Below are positions 19,900 to 32,942 of a DNA stretch of 41,884 nucleotides, piece by piece. The translations under genes were made by a program, and so were the position numbers. Positions within the stretch are counted from its first letter, which is position 1, and every line of letters starts with the position of its first letter. The notes under the pieces were generated by a model, which searched no databases, was not told where the DNA came from, and saw only the letters and a program-made list of their open reading frames with translations. Where the stretch lies: positions 40,528-82,411 of the forward strand of contig UZAN01039944.1 in NCBI GenBank assembly GCA_900618425.1, in the 5' to 3' direction. The DNA is from Echinostoma caproni (taxonomy: Eukaryota; Platyhelminthes; Trematoda; Plagiorchiida; Echinostomatidae).

Positions 19900-21610
19900 A
19901 TGATAAAATTCCAAACTCTTTCCATCTCTAAATATATTTCGATATTTTAAAGGGTTATTGATGTCTGCTTTGGAAATGCTGGAGAGGACTTATAGAAATC
20001 AGTCAGAGTTTCTACATTTTAACGCATGTTCAGATCTTAAGTTGATGCATATCCATCTGTGTGTTACTGTTTGGTTGGTGTCCAGAAACTTCACGTGAAG
20101 TTTGAAAATAAGCGTTACATCTATTGATCGAACGAATATCACCACGGCAGTTGCTCGGTGACGTTGACAAGCAAGTCTACATTGTTTTGTGACTTTGTAG
20201 ATTACTAAGAATTTCATGCCCAGTATTTGCATTATGAGCAATACTTGAACTCAAGTTGTACCTCTCAGCGTTGCGTGCGTTGACAGTCTTGTTTCCTTGN
20301 CCCCCCCCCCCCCACTCAGTTGCAAACATGAAATAATGGGAACCATCGTTGTTGTGTTTAATAAAACTCGTAATATGCACGTAGATACATGCTTTCATTA
20401 GGTACAAACTGGAAGCATCGTAATTCACTTACAACAATAAAAGCACGCCATCAGCCAGTACTGGTCATACAAGTCATCAGCTGTCCGGCAATCAATAACA
20501 CATTGTAGACACGTGGTGCAGTCTGACTGGTCAATGTAATCAAGGTTGCATGTACTGAACGACGTGACATGTCACCATCATCATCATTGTACAGCGTAAT
20601 ACAGTGATGCGAACTTCACTGATCGCTGCCAAACTCATATTGTAAACAACGTAAATCATAATGTGTGGGGAGGACATTTGTATGTGCATGTATTTGTAGG
20701 CCTGTATGTGCGTCTGCATGTGTACATCGAGCATTGAGATTGCACATGCAATGGGAGCAACGGATACAAGAGTTTTACAATATATGTTTTGGGCCACACA
20801 ACAATCGTTATTCCAAATTTAAAAGTTGAATGAAAGAAGTGCCTCACAGGAAATGTGACGGTAGAGAATTCAGAATTTGAAAACAGTATTTACCATCAGA
20901 TTTTTTGTTGCTTGCTTTTTTGCCGAAATTAATTTCTAAGACGACAATAAAGTATAAACCGAGTTCATATCTGATCGTTCAAGCCTGCATGATCATCATT
21001 GGACTTCAATGCAACTTCTTGATCACTACCTAATTAAAATGCTCGAAACGCAGTTTAAGGGGACAACAATTATTCGTCTACTCATGCAGTTTGACTGAGA
21101 CAGAAACAATAAATCATTTGAATTGATTTATAATGATCTGCCTGGTTCGATATCGTTTCCAGAAATGAATTATGCTAACCTCTCCATTGGGTTAAATTAC
21201 CCAGAGACTAATTGCACCCGACAGGGAACAAATACTATGCAACGTAGTTGTGTTTTTGAGGAAAATCAACCATAACCGTAAGAAATCCAAATATTTAACG
21301 ACCCATATTATTCTGACGCAGTCAACGTGTAAAACGTAGTTTCCCGTATTTGCCTTCACCCCATCCACCCCCAGAATCCAAGACTAGAACAATGCATCAA
21401 CTTCTTTTCATTCTATGATTTAGCCACAAACATTTTAGTATACACACACGTTTTTGTTCAGATTTAGCGATTCACTTTACCGCAAAGCTTCTTTCGCGTA
21501 TGCCAACCTTTGTAGCCCAAACCGCAATTTGTCCGATTCGCGTTACACATTAATTTTAATACAACACTTCTTTTATTTCCTAATGATGACTGTCTGTGGG
21601 GAGAAATAAA
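19900..21610. other. no supported gene
   Basis: Short ORFs without good splice pairs. Contains the C run at 20300-20313. Confidence 0.45.
20300..20313. repeat. C homopolymer with an ambiguous base
   Basis: One N followed by thirteen C bases, so its true length is uncertain. It is one of three long G/C homopolymers in this window. Confidence 0.9.
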
Positions 21611-21773
21611 ATGTCAGATACAGGCAAAAGCAAAAGGACTGCACGAATGCACCCACGCTTCGGTGAACACAAAACGAGAGTACTAATTGCTTACAAAGAG
21701 CTGCGTTGTATGCACTACCGTAACCCGGTCTGTCAACTCGTTTACGCAAACAACCATTGTTCTATACAGACCG
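21611..21773 (+). CDS. candidate first coding exon, basic peptide
   Basis: ATG at 21611 opens 54 codons that stop exactly at ACCG|GTAAGG, a strong donor, leaving phase 1. The peptide starts MSDTGKSKRTARMHPRFGEH, is basic and has four cysteines in its second half. A 9-bp inverted repeat (CCGGTCTGT at 21725-21733, ACAGACCGG at 21766-21774) straddles its end and overlaps the donor, so a hairpin could hide that site. No family is recognised. Confidence 0.25.
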
Positions 21774-22146
21774 GTAAGGCGTGATCGGGTGGAAGAGAGA
21801 GACACAAAGTGAGTGAAACAGGAAGCGATAATTGTGGTAAACAATGATTCTACCAGTCTGAAATTAATCTTGACCGCGTTCGGTTTATGGGCATTCGGGA
21901 GGAAAATCTACGGGACAGGTAAAGTCTAAAAGAAGCGACACATAATGTAGAACAAGAGGTGTTTACCAGTGGCTCAAAATGAATATATTGGAATGAGGTC
22001 ACCGAGCGAGTGACGTTGGTTCGAGGTTGTGTTTGTGGTCAGATGGGAGAGAAATGGTCATTGAGCGCACATATCATTATCATCAGATATTTTGACAATC
22101 AGTCACGTGAACTGTACTCCCAAGGGAATGGAACCTTTCATTGCAG

Positions 22147-22310
22147 GACAAAGATCGAAAACAAAGCTGTACCAGAATCTAGTAATCTTCCGAATAATAT
22201 ACCGCAGATTAAAAACTCGTATTCGTTTTCAATATCAAGTGAAGGCGATTTTGACAAACCGCATTTCAGTGCTTGAAATGGAGATAAAAAGACAGCAAAT
22301 GACTTCATAG
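22147..22310 (+). CDS. candidate terminal exon, frame uncertain
   Basis: The acceptor GGAACCTTTCATTGCAG is strong. One frame runs to a TAG at 22310 and reads QRSKTKLYQNLVIFRIIYRR, then ISVLEMEIKRQQMTS, basic and helical. A second frame from the same acceptor (IENKAVPESSNLPNNIPQIK) ends at 22276 and is polar. No polyadenylation signal follows closely. A GTGAAG donor within the first frame is a third option. Confidence 0.25.
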
Positions 22311-22319
22311 AGTTGACAT

Positions 22320-23495
22320 AATACACGAAGTATTATCTATATTTACAGCATAGCATATTGTTCACAATAACTGAAAAATGAAACTTTTCATTTTTTATAA
22401 GGTAATACGTTTTCACCACAGATTATCTGATTGAGACATCTTCGGATCCTCGATACAATGTATCAAAGATGATGTGATAAATACCTCAAAAAACCCAACA
22501 GGGAAGTAAATGCTTGAGGTTCCGGAAGACTGTATGTTCAATTGGATGCTTACTAATTCTCATACAATAGTAATATCCTTAAAATATGTCCCTCTTACTG
22601 CAGAATTATACTTTTAAATGCATTTAACCTCAATTTTCCGGAATCAAATATTCACACCATGAAATATCTCACACGCTGGAAATACTAACGTTCCAACATT
22701 CGTCAATGAGTGATCTTGCGTCAACATCCAATTGTGTTAACTCGCCCACTATCGACCGTACACTTGTCAAATATTGTAAAGTAAGTTCTGTTGCTTTGGA
22801 AAATTACTGCTCTCCATTAGAATGGTATCTTCTGTTCAAATAGTTATGCTCAAATGGGAGTTATCCATCACTTATCGATGAGTCGGTTGCTACATCATTT
22901 TCCAGTGTCGCCGGAGTTGAAACAAATATTATCAAACAACTGTACTCAGTAAAGATCAATGGAATAGTCAGAAGGAAGTAAAAATACTTGGCGTCAAAAT
23001 GTCACATACCGATTTACTGTAACAATACCCGGGATAATCAATAAAAACATAACGAGGAAACGGGTATCAAGTAGCAATATGAAGCCATTTAGCGGTAATT
23101 TAACCAGCGAACTAGTTGTTTCGTTTAAAGCAAATACCTGAATGTGACTTTCTAGTTAACCGTCGACATAAAAGCACGAATATCGATTCAAAGTTCGTTC
23201 TTTTGTCCTGATATCATTATAATACATTGTTGAGTTCCCTGTCTTAGACAATGAAATGAAGCTCNTCAGTGACTAAGAGATGGGTGGGCAGTTATTTGTT
23301 TACTAAACGTTTATGAATAAAAAGAATCGTTGACCTTTTCTCGTAAAGAACATGGTGATAAAGAAACAAACGGTTCATTGGAATTGCTCAAGAGTTGACG
23401 AATTTTCTCCGTAGAACGTCGTTAGGGTGAAATGGGCATGCAATTGTAAGACATTTCGAAACCTGAGGAGGCAAATGACAGTAACCACCATTTAC
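22320..23495. other. no supported gene
   Basis: AT-rich, with only short ORFs and no recognisable repeat. An ambiguous base lies at 23265. Confidence 0.5.
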
Positions 23496-23600
23496 CTCGG
23501 TACCAAACCATAGGGCAATCCCAAATTGAACCGTTGGTCGCTGTTTTTGTCCTCCAGGTGAAAATGTTATATGAATATAGGTTATCTCAATATTGTTGAA
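23496..23600 (-). CDS. candidate internal exon, 105 bp, phase 0-0
   Basis: The minus-strand frame reads FNNIEITYIHITFSPGGQKQ and then RPTVQFGIALWFGTE, alternating hydrophobic and polar as in a beta sheet, and ends at GAG|GTAAAT, a strong donor. The acceptor (CCTGCTGAG) is mediocre, and the frame stays open to 23630, so the 5' boundary may lie a little upstream. Thirty-five codons with equal phases at both ends. No family is assigned. Confidence 0.45.
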
Positions 23601-23874
23601 CTCAGCAGGCACATCATAGGGGTAATCCAAAAATTTGAATCAAGTCAATTGCAATAATATTCTAGTTTTTTTCAGCCAGATTTACTCTCGAATCAATTAG
23701 ACGATCAATATGAATAAGAAATTTTCTCCGATTTAGATTCATCCGCTAATCTAGCATTGAACTCTAACGGAAACATTCCGCGGTTGTCAACTTGCATGGT
23801 ATCCGGTGGATTCCATGAGCTTCTGAAAGTTTAGTGGGTGATGTAGTTGTGGAAATATCAGTACCTCCGATGTG

Positions 23875-23955
23875 ACCCCGTAGCTTAGCTGGCACAGTGT
23901 GCATTACACAAGAGTGTAAACGATATCCAAGCGTGAGTCCGAATCCCGTAAAAGC
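23875..23955 (+). repeat. tRNA-derived SINE-like head
   Basis: TAGCTTAGCTGG (23881 on) is a perfect A-box consensus match. GAGTCCGAATCCCG about 45 bases later is a B box with one substitution. The T stem does not pair, so this is a decayed tRNA-derived element rather than a working tRNA. Confidence 0.5.
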
Positions 23956-23959
23956 CATT

Positions 23960-25232
23960 CAAACTTTAACCACGAAACGCACTTTGTAAAACTGAATCAA
24001 CGTTGAATTAATTGTGTGAATTTTAATGCCAGCAATCTCATGACTGTTAGGCTTTTAAACGCTTAAGTAACCGAAGGTTGGTGTTGAGACCAGCCTGAGC
24101 AATAACATAAGAGAAATGCGAAATCAAATTTTGGTTCTTCCAGCTGGATCAATTTTAAATTACCGGTAAGGAGGAAACTATATAAAGTGGAGGAAAAAGG
24201 CTGAACTGATCGGTAGACGTCCTTTCCAGCTTAGGAATAGACGAGGGATTCGAGGAAGATCGACGTTCATTTTCTGGATGACATTCCTTTTCTAGAATGA
24301 CTAGAACTTAATGATATGAGTAACAAATGTAAACGGATCAAAAAACCGGTAGTATGGGGGTGAGTTCGCTTTGTGCGACTGTTTATGTTTAATCCCATAC
24401 AGATTCATCAAATGAAAATATTGGTGAAGATTTGATTTCTATTAAATTGGAGGTAATCATTTGTAGTGCATTTACTGGACATCGAATTCACCGGATAAAA
24501 CTAGTAGGACTCACGTTAAGCCAGATGTTTTTTGTATCACCCGCGTGAAATCTCGGTGAGCATATGTTTTAAGCAATGAAGAAATCGCCAAGGATATTAT
24601 TTGATAATTAGCTAGTTCGATTGTATCCATGCCGGAAACGGATAGTTGTTTCTCCTTTGTATTTGGGACCTTCAATTTTTTAAGAATAGTTTGCCTTCCG
24701 GCTGTGTTTATACTTATTCCAGATAAAAATCAACTGTGCATGTTAGGATTGAAGGGAACCGGGTGAGTAAATAAGCAATAAGTTTTGAATACACCGTTGA
24801 TTGAATTGTGTTCTAAATACATGGAAAGTATTACTATCTTTCATATCAATACAATTCGCTGTAGATAGTACGAAAATTCTTTCCGGTTAATCTCCTAAAC
24901 TAATAGCGCTACCATTAAAAGAGTACCAGTTTTAGTAAAGGATTAGGGTATAGTCATAATTCTGATTGCTTTCATCTTTATATAAATGCGGTGGAAATGT
25001 TTGTGATAATTCACAAAGAGCATGGGACTCCCAAGGAATGAAACCCACTCCCAAAATCATGAACATTGCCTGGTGCCTGTGGAAAACCGAATAAGTTAAT
25101 CAAAGCATTCACCATCTAAAGTATATCGTTTACTTTTGTTTACCAATCGAACTGCATAACAATGACCTTAGTCAAATCAAAGTTATAGAAACCATCATTG
25201 AAATGGATGAACTTTGATTGGTTCAGTTGCAG
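23960..25232. other. no supported gene
   Basis: No ORF of note, no splice pair and no repeat unit recognised. Probably intronic or intergenic. Confidence 0.55.
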
Positions 25233-25304
25233 TCTGTGAATTGTCCAAGACTATAACTCTAACTTTGATTGAAATGCACCTGAAAGCACAACAAGAACAA
25301 CTTG
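25233..25304 (+). CDS. candidate internal exon, 72 bp, phase 1-1
   Basis: The acceptor GATTGGTTCAGTTGCAG is fair and the donor CTTG|GTGAGT is very strong. The frame reads CELSKTITLTLIEMHLKAQQ and then EQL, a clear amphipathic helix. The length is a multiple of three with the same phase on both sides. The frame stays open on both sides of the exon, so the boundaries rest on the splice signals only. The product is unknown. Confidence 0.4.
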
Positions 25305-27538
25305 GTGAGTATGTCTCCACCGGATGCTCTGCTTTCTTGAATGCGCCCCTCTTGATTAACATTCCGTGCTGTTTAATGTGCAATATTTTCACATTCGGAA
25401 TATAAACTGTAGAACGATCAATTATTAACTTTCCTTATTGCAGTAGTTGCCTTGCACTTGATGGCTGCTGCTTCTCCATACTTCATCTTAAATTCAAAAG
25501 AATTAATTGATGTGACTTCATTTGCACGCTCTATACGTCTATTATTGATCGGAGTAATCTGAAGAGTAATCAGGATGCTCATCAGAGCGTATTATCATTA
25601 ATGGATGTTTTGATAAAAGGATGAAACAGAAAAGAAACACCTTAGCCTTGATTTTAGTTGCTACCAAAAACAGGGGTAGATTATTTCGTTTTGATTTATC
25701 GGGGAATCGGTTTGCCTAAATTTACTCAAACTTAATCTCAAGTTGTAGAACACTTCATCGACTTGAATAAAGTATAGTTCCCGTTTCGAAATATATAATT
25801 AGTAAACAGTAAATAATGAACCAGTTTAGCCTGCCTGTTTCTTTCATCATTGGATTTGTTTTCATATAGTTTCGGGGTTGACAACACATTTGTTTAATTT
25901 AATCGAATATGAATATTTGGTTCGGTACACCATCAGAACCTAAATAACCGGGAACATTTCTGTCTGACTTTTGTGTGTCTCTTGTGCCCTTTGTGAAGTG
26001 TTTTCCGACGTCTCTCAGTCAAGAAAAAGTGATAGTTCCATGTGAGTAAAAAACACATTTTGCGCAAAACATGTTACGAAAATACATCAGAGTTTCTCGT
26101 TTCGATCAAAACAAAATGTATCAATAGACAGATCAAGTTTCCTGCGTAAACAATAATATTGCATCCGTGTGAACTTGGTTCTCTTGTAGTGTTTTCTCAA
26201 ACTATCTGCTTCCCGCCAACGAACCGTTTTCTGAGTGCCAGCGAGCAGCCCGCATCCTAACTGGCATCCAAACGGTTTGAACTGAGTAAACCAACGCACT
26301 TTAGGACAGCGATCTAACATCTCTGGGTGAAATCACTATTCCCGCGTTTAGATGCTGAGCGTTTACGTCCCTAAACAGCGCTTTTTTACTGCAATATAGC
26401 AAACAAGCTGTAAAGTACCGGTAATTTTATTTGACTCCTCCTACGTGATCATGGTACTCATCTAGGGGCATTCTTTACTCGAAATATCATAAAACCTCAG
26501 AATTGTTTTTTTTTCAAAGTAGATGAGAGTTTAGTATACGTTGAAACATAGACACCTTGTCTGTCAATCCAAAGTGGTACAGTTGGCTAGTACAAATAAT
26601 ATAACTCGGAGTTGAGTAGAAAATTATGAAATTGCTCTCCACAAGTATTATCCATTTAATGGAAATTTACATCTTCCTATTGGTTTTACTTTGTATTTAG
26701 CCGTAATTTTATTGGTGAAAGCTGATGTGGTTTTGAGGTGCCTTAGTCAATCCAGAATTCTAGAATTTTATAAGTCGTGGTAACTCTCATACAAGCCAAC
26801 GTAATTATAATTAACTGTTGAAGTCATGGTTATTCATAACGTTTTGTGGGATATGGCAAAACTGATGTTATCACAGACTTCCACAAAAATGAAGCTGCTT
26901 CACTCAGAATGCCATCACCTCATAGTGCTTTGCATACACTGAAACACCAAATTTATTAATCTTGCATTCGCATCTTTGATTCCGCTTTATACATTTCACT
27001 CGAATAGAGAAAAGACAAATACTTGGGCCTGTTAACATTTCTTTTAATCTCCTTTGGCACTACAACGTAAAACAAACTGGTAGTTATACAATAAGGTTTT
27101 GATTATTACAATGATTAAATGTAGAACAGTCGGGGGAGGACGAATCAGAATCCGTATCACGGTAATTTGACGGATTGATCTAACCAACTTTGTGTGCACC
27201 AAAATAGATTAGATAACTTGATTGACATTGCTTCGTTGAAGGCTAAGTGCCCAGAATTCATGTTGCGTAAAAACTGCTTGAACGGCAAAGTGGATCAAGT
27301 ATGTCTCTAGTTGTCATGCGATGTTCCGCGATTGATCTTCGTGGATTTCTCCTGCCAAAGTGACCTGTGATATTTTGTTGCGTCCATCAATGTACTAACC
27401 ACTTGGCAATGTGGTTGGACATTCATTATGACAGGGGCTGATTTTTCTGCCGATGTAAGTGTCAATGCAACTGCATGTGCACTGGTAGATAACATGTAAA
27501 GCATAATAGCGCGGCTGGTTCTGTTTTAGGCTTTTAAG
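25305..27538. other. no supported gene
   Basis: AT-rich. ORFs at 26087-26320 and 27307-27504 (minus) lack splice or motif support. A GAT|GTAAGT donor near 27456 has no convincing exon in front of it. Confidence 0.45.
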
Positions 27539-27644
27539 ACAAACTCCCTGGGTGTTCGGTGTCAGTCAAAGCTGTGCTGCAGGAAATGTTCGACACAATG
27601 CGGCCTCAAGCTTATGACGCACGCCGTTTATTGGATCATCACCC
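27539..27644 (+). CDS. candidate internal exon, GC-rich
   Basis: The frame reads KLPGCSVSVKAVLQEMFDTM and continues RPQAYDARRLLDHH, with GC content near one half in an AT-rich region and a helical pattern. The donor CACCC|GTGAAT is moderate. Two acceptors are possible: TTTTAGGCTTTTAAG before 27539, or GCTGTGCTGCAG before 27583, which gives a 62-bp phase-0 exon. The frame stops (TGA) right across the donor, as expected for intron sequence. A relic of a repeat-encoded protein is an alternative. Confidence 0.38.
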
Positions 27645-28329
27645 GTGAATGTATGCCAAAGGAGCAAACCTAGTAAATTTTTCGTATTCCTTGCTCCCTG
27701 TGGTCTCCCGGTTGGCGGACTGTAACATCTGATCGCCTCCTGTTTTTAATATCTGACAAATTTCAACAGCTATCGTCGTCCTTCTCGAGCGAAACAGAAA
27801 GATAGGGATGAATCGTATTAAACAGTTTAACTTAACAATAATTCAAGGCTCCTTGCCTTCAACGAATCGATGCCAATCATAATCCCATTTTGTGTACCTA
27901 AAACTATGATGCGATCAATCAAATTACCGTGACATTGATTGTGATACCTCCCCCCTCCCCTTAACTGTTGTCTGTTTACTCACGGGGGTTATCAAAACTT
28001 TCTTGTATAAATACCAGAATAATTTAAGTTGTAGAGACTGAGGAGATTAAAAGGAACGCTAACATTCATGTGTGCGCTCTGTCCTACTGCCTGTCACACT
28101 GTTTAAAATCCAAAATTTAGTAAACGTCATTCTTTTAAAAGAATCAAACGTATACCAAGACCTTAACTGGTTTGCCTTACTGATCGTTACTCACAAACAT
28201 GAATCCATTATTTACATTTGACTGGGGAAAACCCTGTCATCACATATATTTAACATACAACTAACATTTCTATTGTCATCAGTCGGACACAAAATAGTGC
28301 TCGTTAGCTACTGACATATGTGCACACAG

Positions 28330-28433
28330 AATCTCTCGACTACTTCCATTATCGGACACGTTTTTCCTCATGGTGACGAATTTAGGGTGCCCTCATTAGG
28401 ACGCGATAACGCGTTCCGGGGCAATCAAATGCA
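28330..28433 (+). CDS. candidate internal exon, phase 0 in / phase 2 out
   Basis: A branch-site-like CTGAC and ATGTGCACACAG precede 28330, and ATGCA|GTAGGT follows 28433. The frame is NLSTTSIIGHVFPHGDEFRV and then PSLGRDNAFRGNQM, well mixed and protein-like, with higher GC than its surroundings. The acceptor is short of pyrimidines. The frame ends at a TAG that lies across the donor. Confidence 0.35.
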
Positions 28434-29318
28434 GTAGGTTACTTCGTTCCCATATGTGCCTGAACAACAAACAATGGTTTGAATGTTTTGGGTTCCGGCC
28501 AATGACGCATTATTCCTTGGGATTGAAATAGTGAACGAATCAGTTTTCAAGTAGTCAAAAACCACGCCTTTGTCATCCACCTAGGTCAACGTGCAGGTAG
28601 TAAATTTGTCTTCGCGTCAGTTGAGTTGTATTCAATTAAATCTGATGAGAGCCGTCACTAATGAGAAGCAAAATACAGCGAATTGAAATTCACTGATCAC
28701 CTCAAAGCTCCAGATATGCGTTGAGTATGCTGGAATGTGTATGGTGAATTTGGAATATGCTCGCTCCGAGGGACAAGGGAAGAAAGACCCCAGTGCTAGC
28801 AAAGCTTTAACAATGGTAATCTCATCTTGTAAGCTAAATACGCTTTTCTACATAAACTCAGTTGCGATGATAGACAGCCAATAAACTGGCCAGAAACAGC
28901 AAATATTTCTTTTTGGCGACATTTGTGCTGAATACGCTAAAATGTGTTTCAATCCATAGCTTCTGTGTATAGGATTTGCTGGGTTTTAAACAAAGGTACA
29001 GAGCTAAAACCCTTCTCTTCGGAAATCATTCTAGTGGGCTCCAATTATGACATCCAGTCTGACATTCGCATTTCTTGTTCAGCTTATACTTTCTTTGTGT
29101 CAGAAATCAAATAATGAAAAAGATTTCTTCTTTTCTTTATGAACCTATTCATTTATCAGTGTGCTATTCAGAGAGATTTTGAGATTTTAATTCATGTCGT
29201 ATCGTGCATATCTTGCACTCACGGATAATTCTGATAAGTATTCCCAGATAGTAGAGCAATTAGGTCATAATCCAAGACGAGGCAAATGATTCAAAATGTT
29301 TTCCATTTGGAAACTTAC

Positions 29319-29387
29319 GTTTTTCGTCCTTGAAAGTCTACCCAAAACCGAAATGAACTTCAAAGCTTTGTAGTAGACAGAAACGAA
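29319..29387 (-). CDS. candidate internal exon, 69 bp, phase 0-0
   Basis: The minus-strand frame gives 23 codons, FVSVYYKALKFISVLGRLSR and TKN, between AAGTACTTTCAG and AAC|GTAAGT. The donor is very strong and the acceptor modest. The peptide is hydrophobic and basic, perhaps part of a membrane-proximal helix. Multiple-of-three length with equal phases. No family is recognised. Confidence 0.38.
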
Positions 29388-29399
29388 CTGAAAGTACTT

Positions 29400-32300
29400 A
29401 GTTTGACCGTTCACAAATTACTGCGCTACTACCCAAAACGTTTGCGATAAAATCAAAGTGGCGACATAATTTTCCAAATCAATACATCCTTGTTCTGCTC
29501 ACGAGATTGCACTAAGAAAAAGAAACAAGAGGTCCTGGAAAAATTTATGGAAAAGCTTTAATTTAGTCTATCAAAATTCTAATGACCTCTTATCTTGAAC
29601 AGGCTATTTCAGTAAGACAACTCTCTATCCAAAAGTGTTTTTCAACAACCTACGTTTCATAGCCGTAAGCAAAAACATAAAAATGGTGAACTATAAATGC
29701 CATTTTAAGAAAAAGACTTAGGGGATGCGAAACCCTTTCTTCCACCAAGGTTTGTTTTAAAGCAAATAGGGCGCTATTATGATCCAATCAAATTTTTGGG
29801 CAGCTGTGATGTCACGTCTTTCCATGATGTTACATATACTTCTCAGTGTCCTGATTCGTTGATTTTTTACATTCAAAAAAAACCATGATCTTTTACAATC
29901 AAAAACTCGAATCCCTGTTAGTACTGCCAAAGTGATCATCAACAGACACCAGCAAAGTTAGAGTAGACAACATTCATCAATTGCGTATTGTTTCCACTTT
30001 TTCAACACACATTCACACAGAACAAGAATGGAACTAAAAAAAGATAGCCTGAATTGTGAATCTTTGCAGTGACGAAACGTGAACACCAGGATGTACACGA
30101 GAGTGCTTCAACGGGAGATATTGCAAATAATTACTAGCCGAATCGCAAAAGTACGAGTTCCAATGAGAGGGCGGGTAATCTTTTTGGAAAAGATATTCCC
30201 TTTTCCTCCATCTCTCAATTGAACGTTTGCAAACTCTAATCAAGCACAAAGCTAACATTAACCACGCAATCGAATGAAGAATGTTTTTCGTTACAATCAT
30301 CAGAATTCGCTGTTAGATCCTCCGTATGTTTCTAAAGTGGTCAGGTCAAAATATTAGTGTTAAAGTCGCCTTCCAATTTTTCTTGTTTATTCTTAGCAAA
30401 AAAAATAGTATACTAACAACAGTTAGAAATGAGTCTATGGCCATCAGGTACAATACCTGATGGGTTTAAACGCTCGCCCATCAAACAAATGTGATGCTGA
30501 CATACGATGGCGTTGTATAACCGCACATGGTAACTTACACATCAGTTTAAACATTTAGAAGTATAAGCACACCGGTAATGTAATGTTATCCATGGCAATT
30601 TAACGACAACTGTTGTTTAGCTCATTTCTAATTTCAACAGGCAACTATAGGTTGACCTGTTCCAAGAATGCATTTTGGTTGACATAAAAGAGGGTAACGA
30701 TTGATTAACCAAAGAGTAATTCGTTTAAACAAATATCACCATCACCCAATTACATTTTTCAATATTCATCCTAATTATTAGTGAGTGATAGGAAAAGTAC
30801 GCCTCAAAAGATGCACCACTCGTTCTGTCGTACATCAGAGTACCCCTGACATATTAACCTTCGTTTAAAATGATATAGTTTTCGTCTAACGGAGGGAAAC
30901 CTAAAATCACCCTTCTCAAACTTATTGTGTGAACCAAGGAAAAACTGGTGTTAATCATCATCCCTGAAATGATCATGTGAATTTTAATTCGAAAGTGCTC
31001 ACTCACAAAGTTCAACCCACCAAAATATAATATATGTTCACAGTCTTCCGATATTATATGTCTTAATTTAATTTGTATAGAGAAAGTTATGCCTTTTTCT
31101 ACAATCTACTCTCCTCAGTAAATTCAAATTATCAGGCTACTTTGCAACTCACATCGTTTTATTTGATCAACGTAAAACCAAATCTTTGACGTACTTGAGC
31201 TCCGTTATACGATTCATAAATAAGCTCAACAAAATTCGGTGATTTAAGTCAACGCAATCTTTTCAGCTGTGTTGTTCTTGTGAAAGACTAGACATATACG
31301 TTTTAGATGTGAATTTTTCAAAGCTATCTTATCATTATTTGGAAACCTTAGAAAATTCTGAGATTCCTTCGGTTCAGCTCTCCGGAACCCATCAACTAAG
31401 GCAATCTGTGAAATTTAGAAAATTTGTTAATCCCATTTTTCAGGTTGAGAGTTTGCTGATGTACAGGTCTTAACCTAATCGGCACCTTGTTTGTTTTATA
31501 AATATTGTGGCGAGCATTAATGTGCTTGAATTCTTGATCCACTAGCCTCTCCTTCAGGATTTTATTCAATATTCTGCTTTTTCTTTTCTGAGTTTGGGTT
31601 TGTTTAGTTCGATTATCTGATACAAGTTGGATACCAATTTATCTCCTAATGTTTGCGTATTTTGAAAGTTAATTAGAACAATCTACAATGATTTTAGCCT
31701 TATGTTCAACGTTTCAAGATTCAGCCGTCAATCGTTTTCAGAAGAAAGAAAAAATAAGATTATATTGCAATGCTTCTAATTGATGAAAAACCATCAGGTC
31801 AACTGTATCACTGAAACAGAACTCTAGATAATCACCCATAATATTCAGCTGCGCCTGTGTATTTTTATCGGTATACCCCAACGACATGCCGGCCACTCAT
31901 AAAAAAGGTGATATATTACCAGCAGAATCAGCAGCCTCATCTTTGTTCCTCATTACTGATCTCATTCTACGTGGTGAACTCCCAATGTAACCTGTATACA
32001 TTCCCCAAAACAGTTACACACTAATCAGTTATGCGACGTTTCGTGGAACAAGCTAAGACATCTGGGTCGTTCTAAACGGACGGTTTCCCATCACTGAGTA
32101 AACCTCTTGCTCATTCATTGTTTCAGGCTTTGCGTTTTTCTACCAACTGCATTCCGCTTCCCGTGGGACAGATTATTTTTTGTAACAAACTCACATTTTC
32201 TTCGTGCTCTCCAGAGATGAATCGGCCAGGAAATTGCTCCTTAGGGTCGTGTAGCGGTTCACGCTTGTTTCAACTCATCTATAATTCTATCTAGCCTCTC

Positions 32301-32842
32301 GGTGGTCTAAACTTTATCTCCTCTCTAGTGTTTCTTCTCCATGTTAGTAAAATAGCCTTATAGTATGCTATAACCTAATTATTCCTCACCAGTGCGTCAC
32401 ATTGCTAGCCGATGCATCAAAACCATTGTTTTGCGAACAATGATGACTCCCGTCAACTTGATATTAGTTTACGAAACAGCGAAGTAACCCGAAAAGTTAT
32501 AGGGAACCCTTCAGAGAGAAATGTGCAATATTCTGAGCTCAATGGAAGCTACTTCGATTTTATTTTTGGATCCAGTTAATTAGTGTGCTGCAGAGCAAGT
32601 GAACAGCGAAGGAAATGCATTAAAATATGCAGTCCTAAGACCATTTTCCGCACAATGTTTAAAACTAAGCTTCGTTCTGCCGTGGAAACCTAACTCAATC
32701 TTCGCCGCAAACCAAACAGAAGCTCAACTTCCCCGAATTAAAAAAGGATATACCACACAAACTGCGTCACTCCACAGTGTTTTCTCTCACTGTGAAAACA
32801 TTCGAGGATGATTGTCTTTGAAACCTTGCTCCATTGCTGCAG
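29400..32842. other. no confident gene
   Basis: Mostly AT-rich. A minus ORF at 30034-30300 starts with a hydrophobic segment but has no splice or polyadenylation support. A very strong acceptor before 32127 is followed by open frames but no good donor. No repeats recognised. Confidence 0.45.
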
Positions 32843-32942
32843 ATCAAATAACCCCATTGTGTTTCACGTTATTGACATCGTAATAGTATACTTACAAGAT
32901 GCTCGCTTCATTCTATACATAAATAGGGATCAAGTGCCGTGC
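32843..32942 (+). CDS. candidate internal exon, phase 2 in / phase 0 out
   Basis: The acceptor CTTGCTCCATTGCTGCAG and the donor TGC|GTGAGT are both good. The frame reads SNNPIVFHVIDIVIVYLQDA and then RFILYINRDQVPC, hydrophobic beta-strand-like. Its phase-0 exit is compatible with the phase-0 entry at 37181. The surrounding ORF (32808-33029) is open on both sides, so support comes mainly from the splice sites. Confidence 0.35.

Noticed and set aside
30034..30300. 88-codon minus ORF with a membrane-like start
   Set aside because: Composition is acceptable, but no splice or poly(A) context supports it.
32127..32217. Strong acceptor (CATTCATTGTTTCAG) followed by open frames
   Set aside because: No adequate donor, and two competing frames; left as unresolved.
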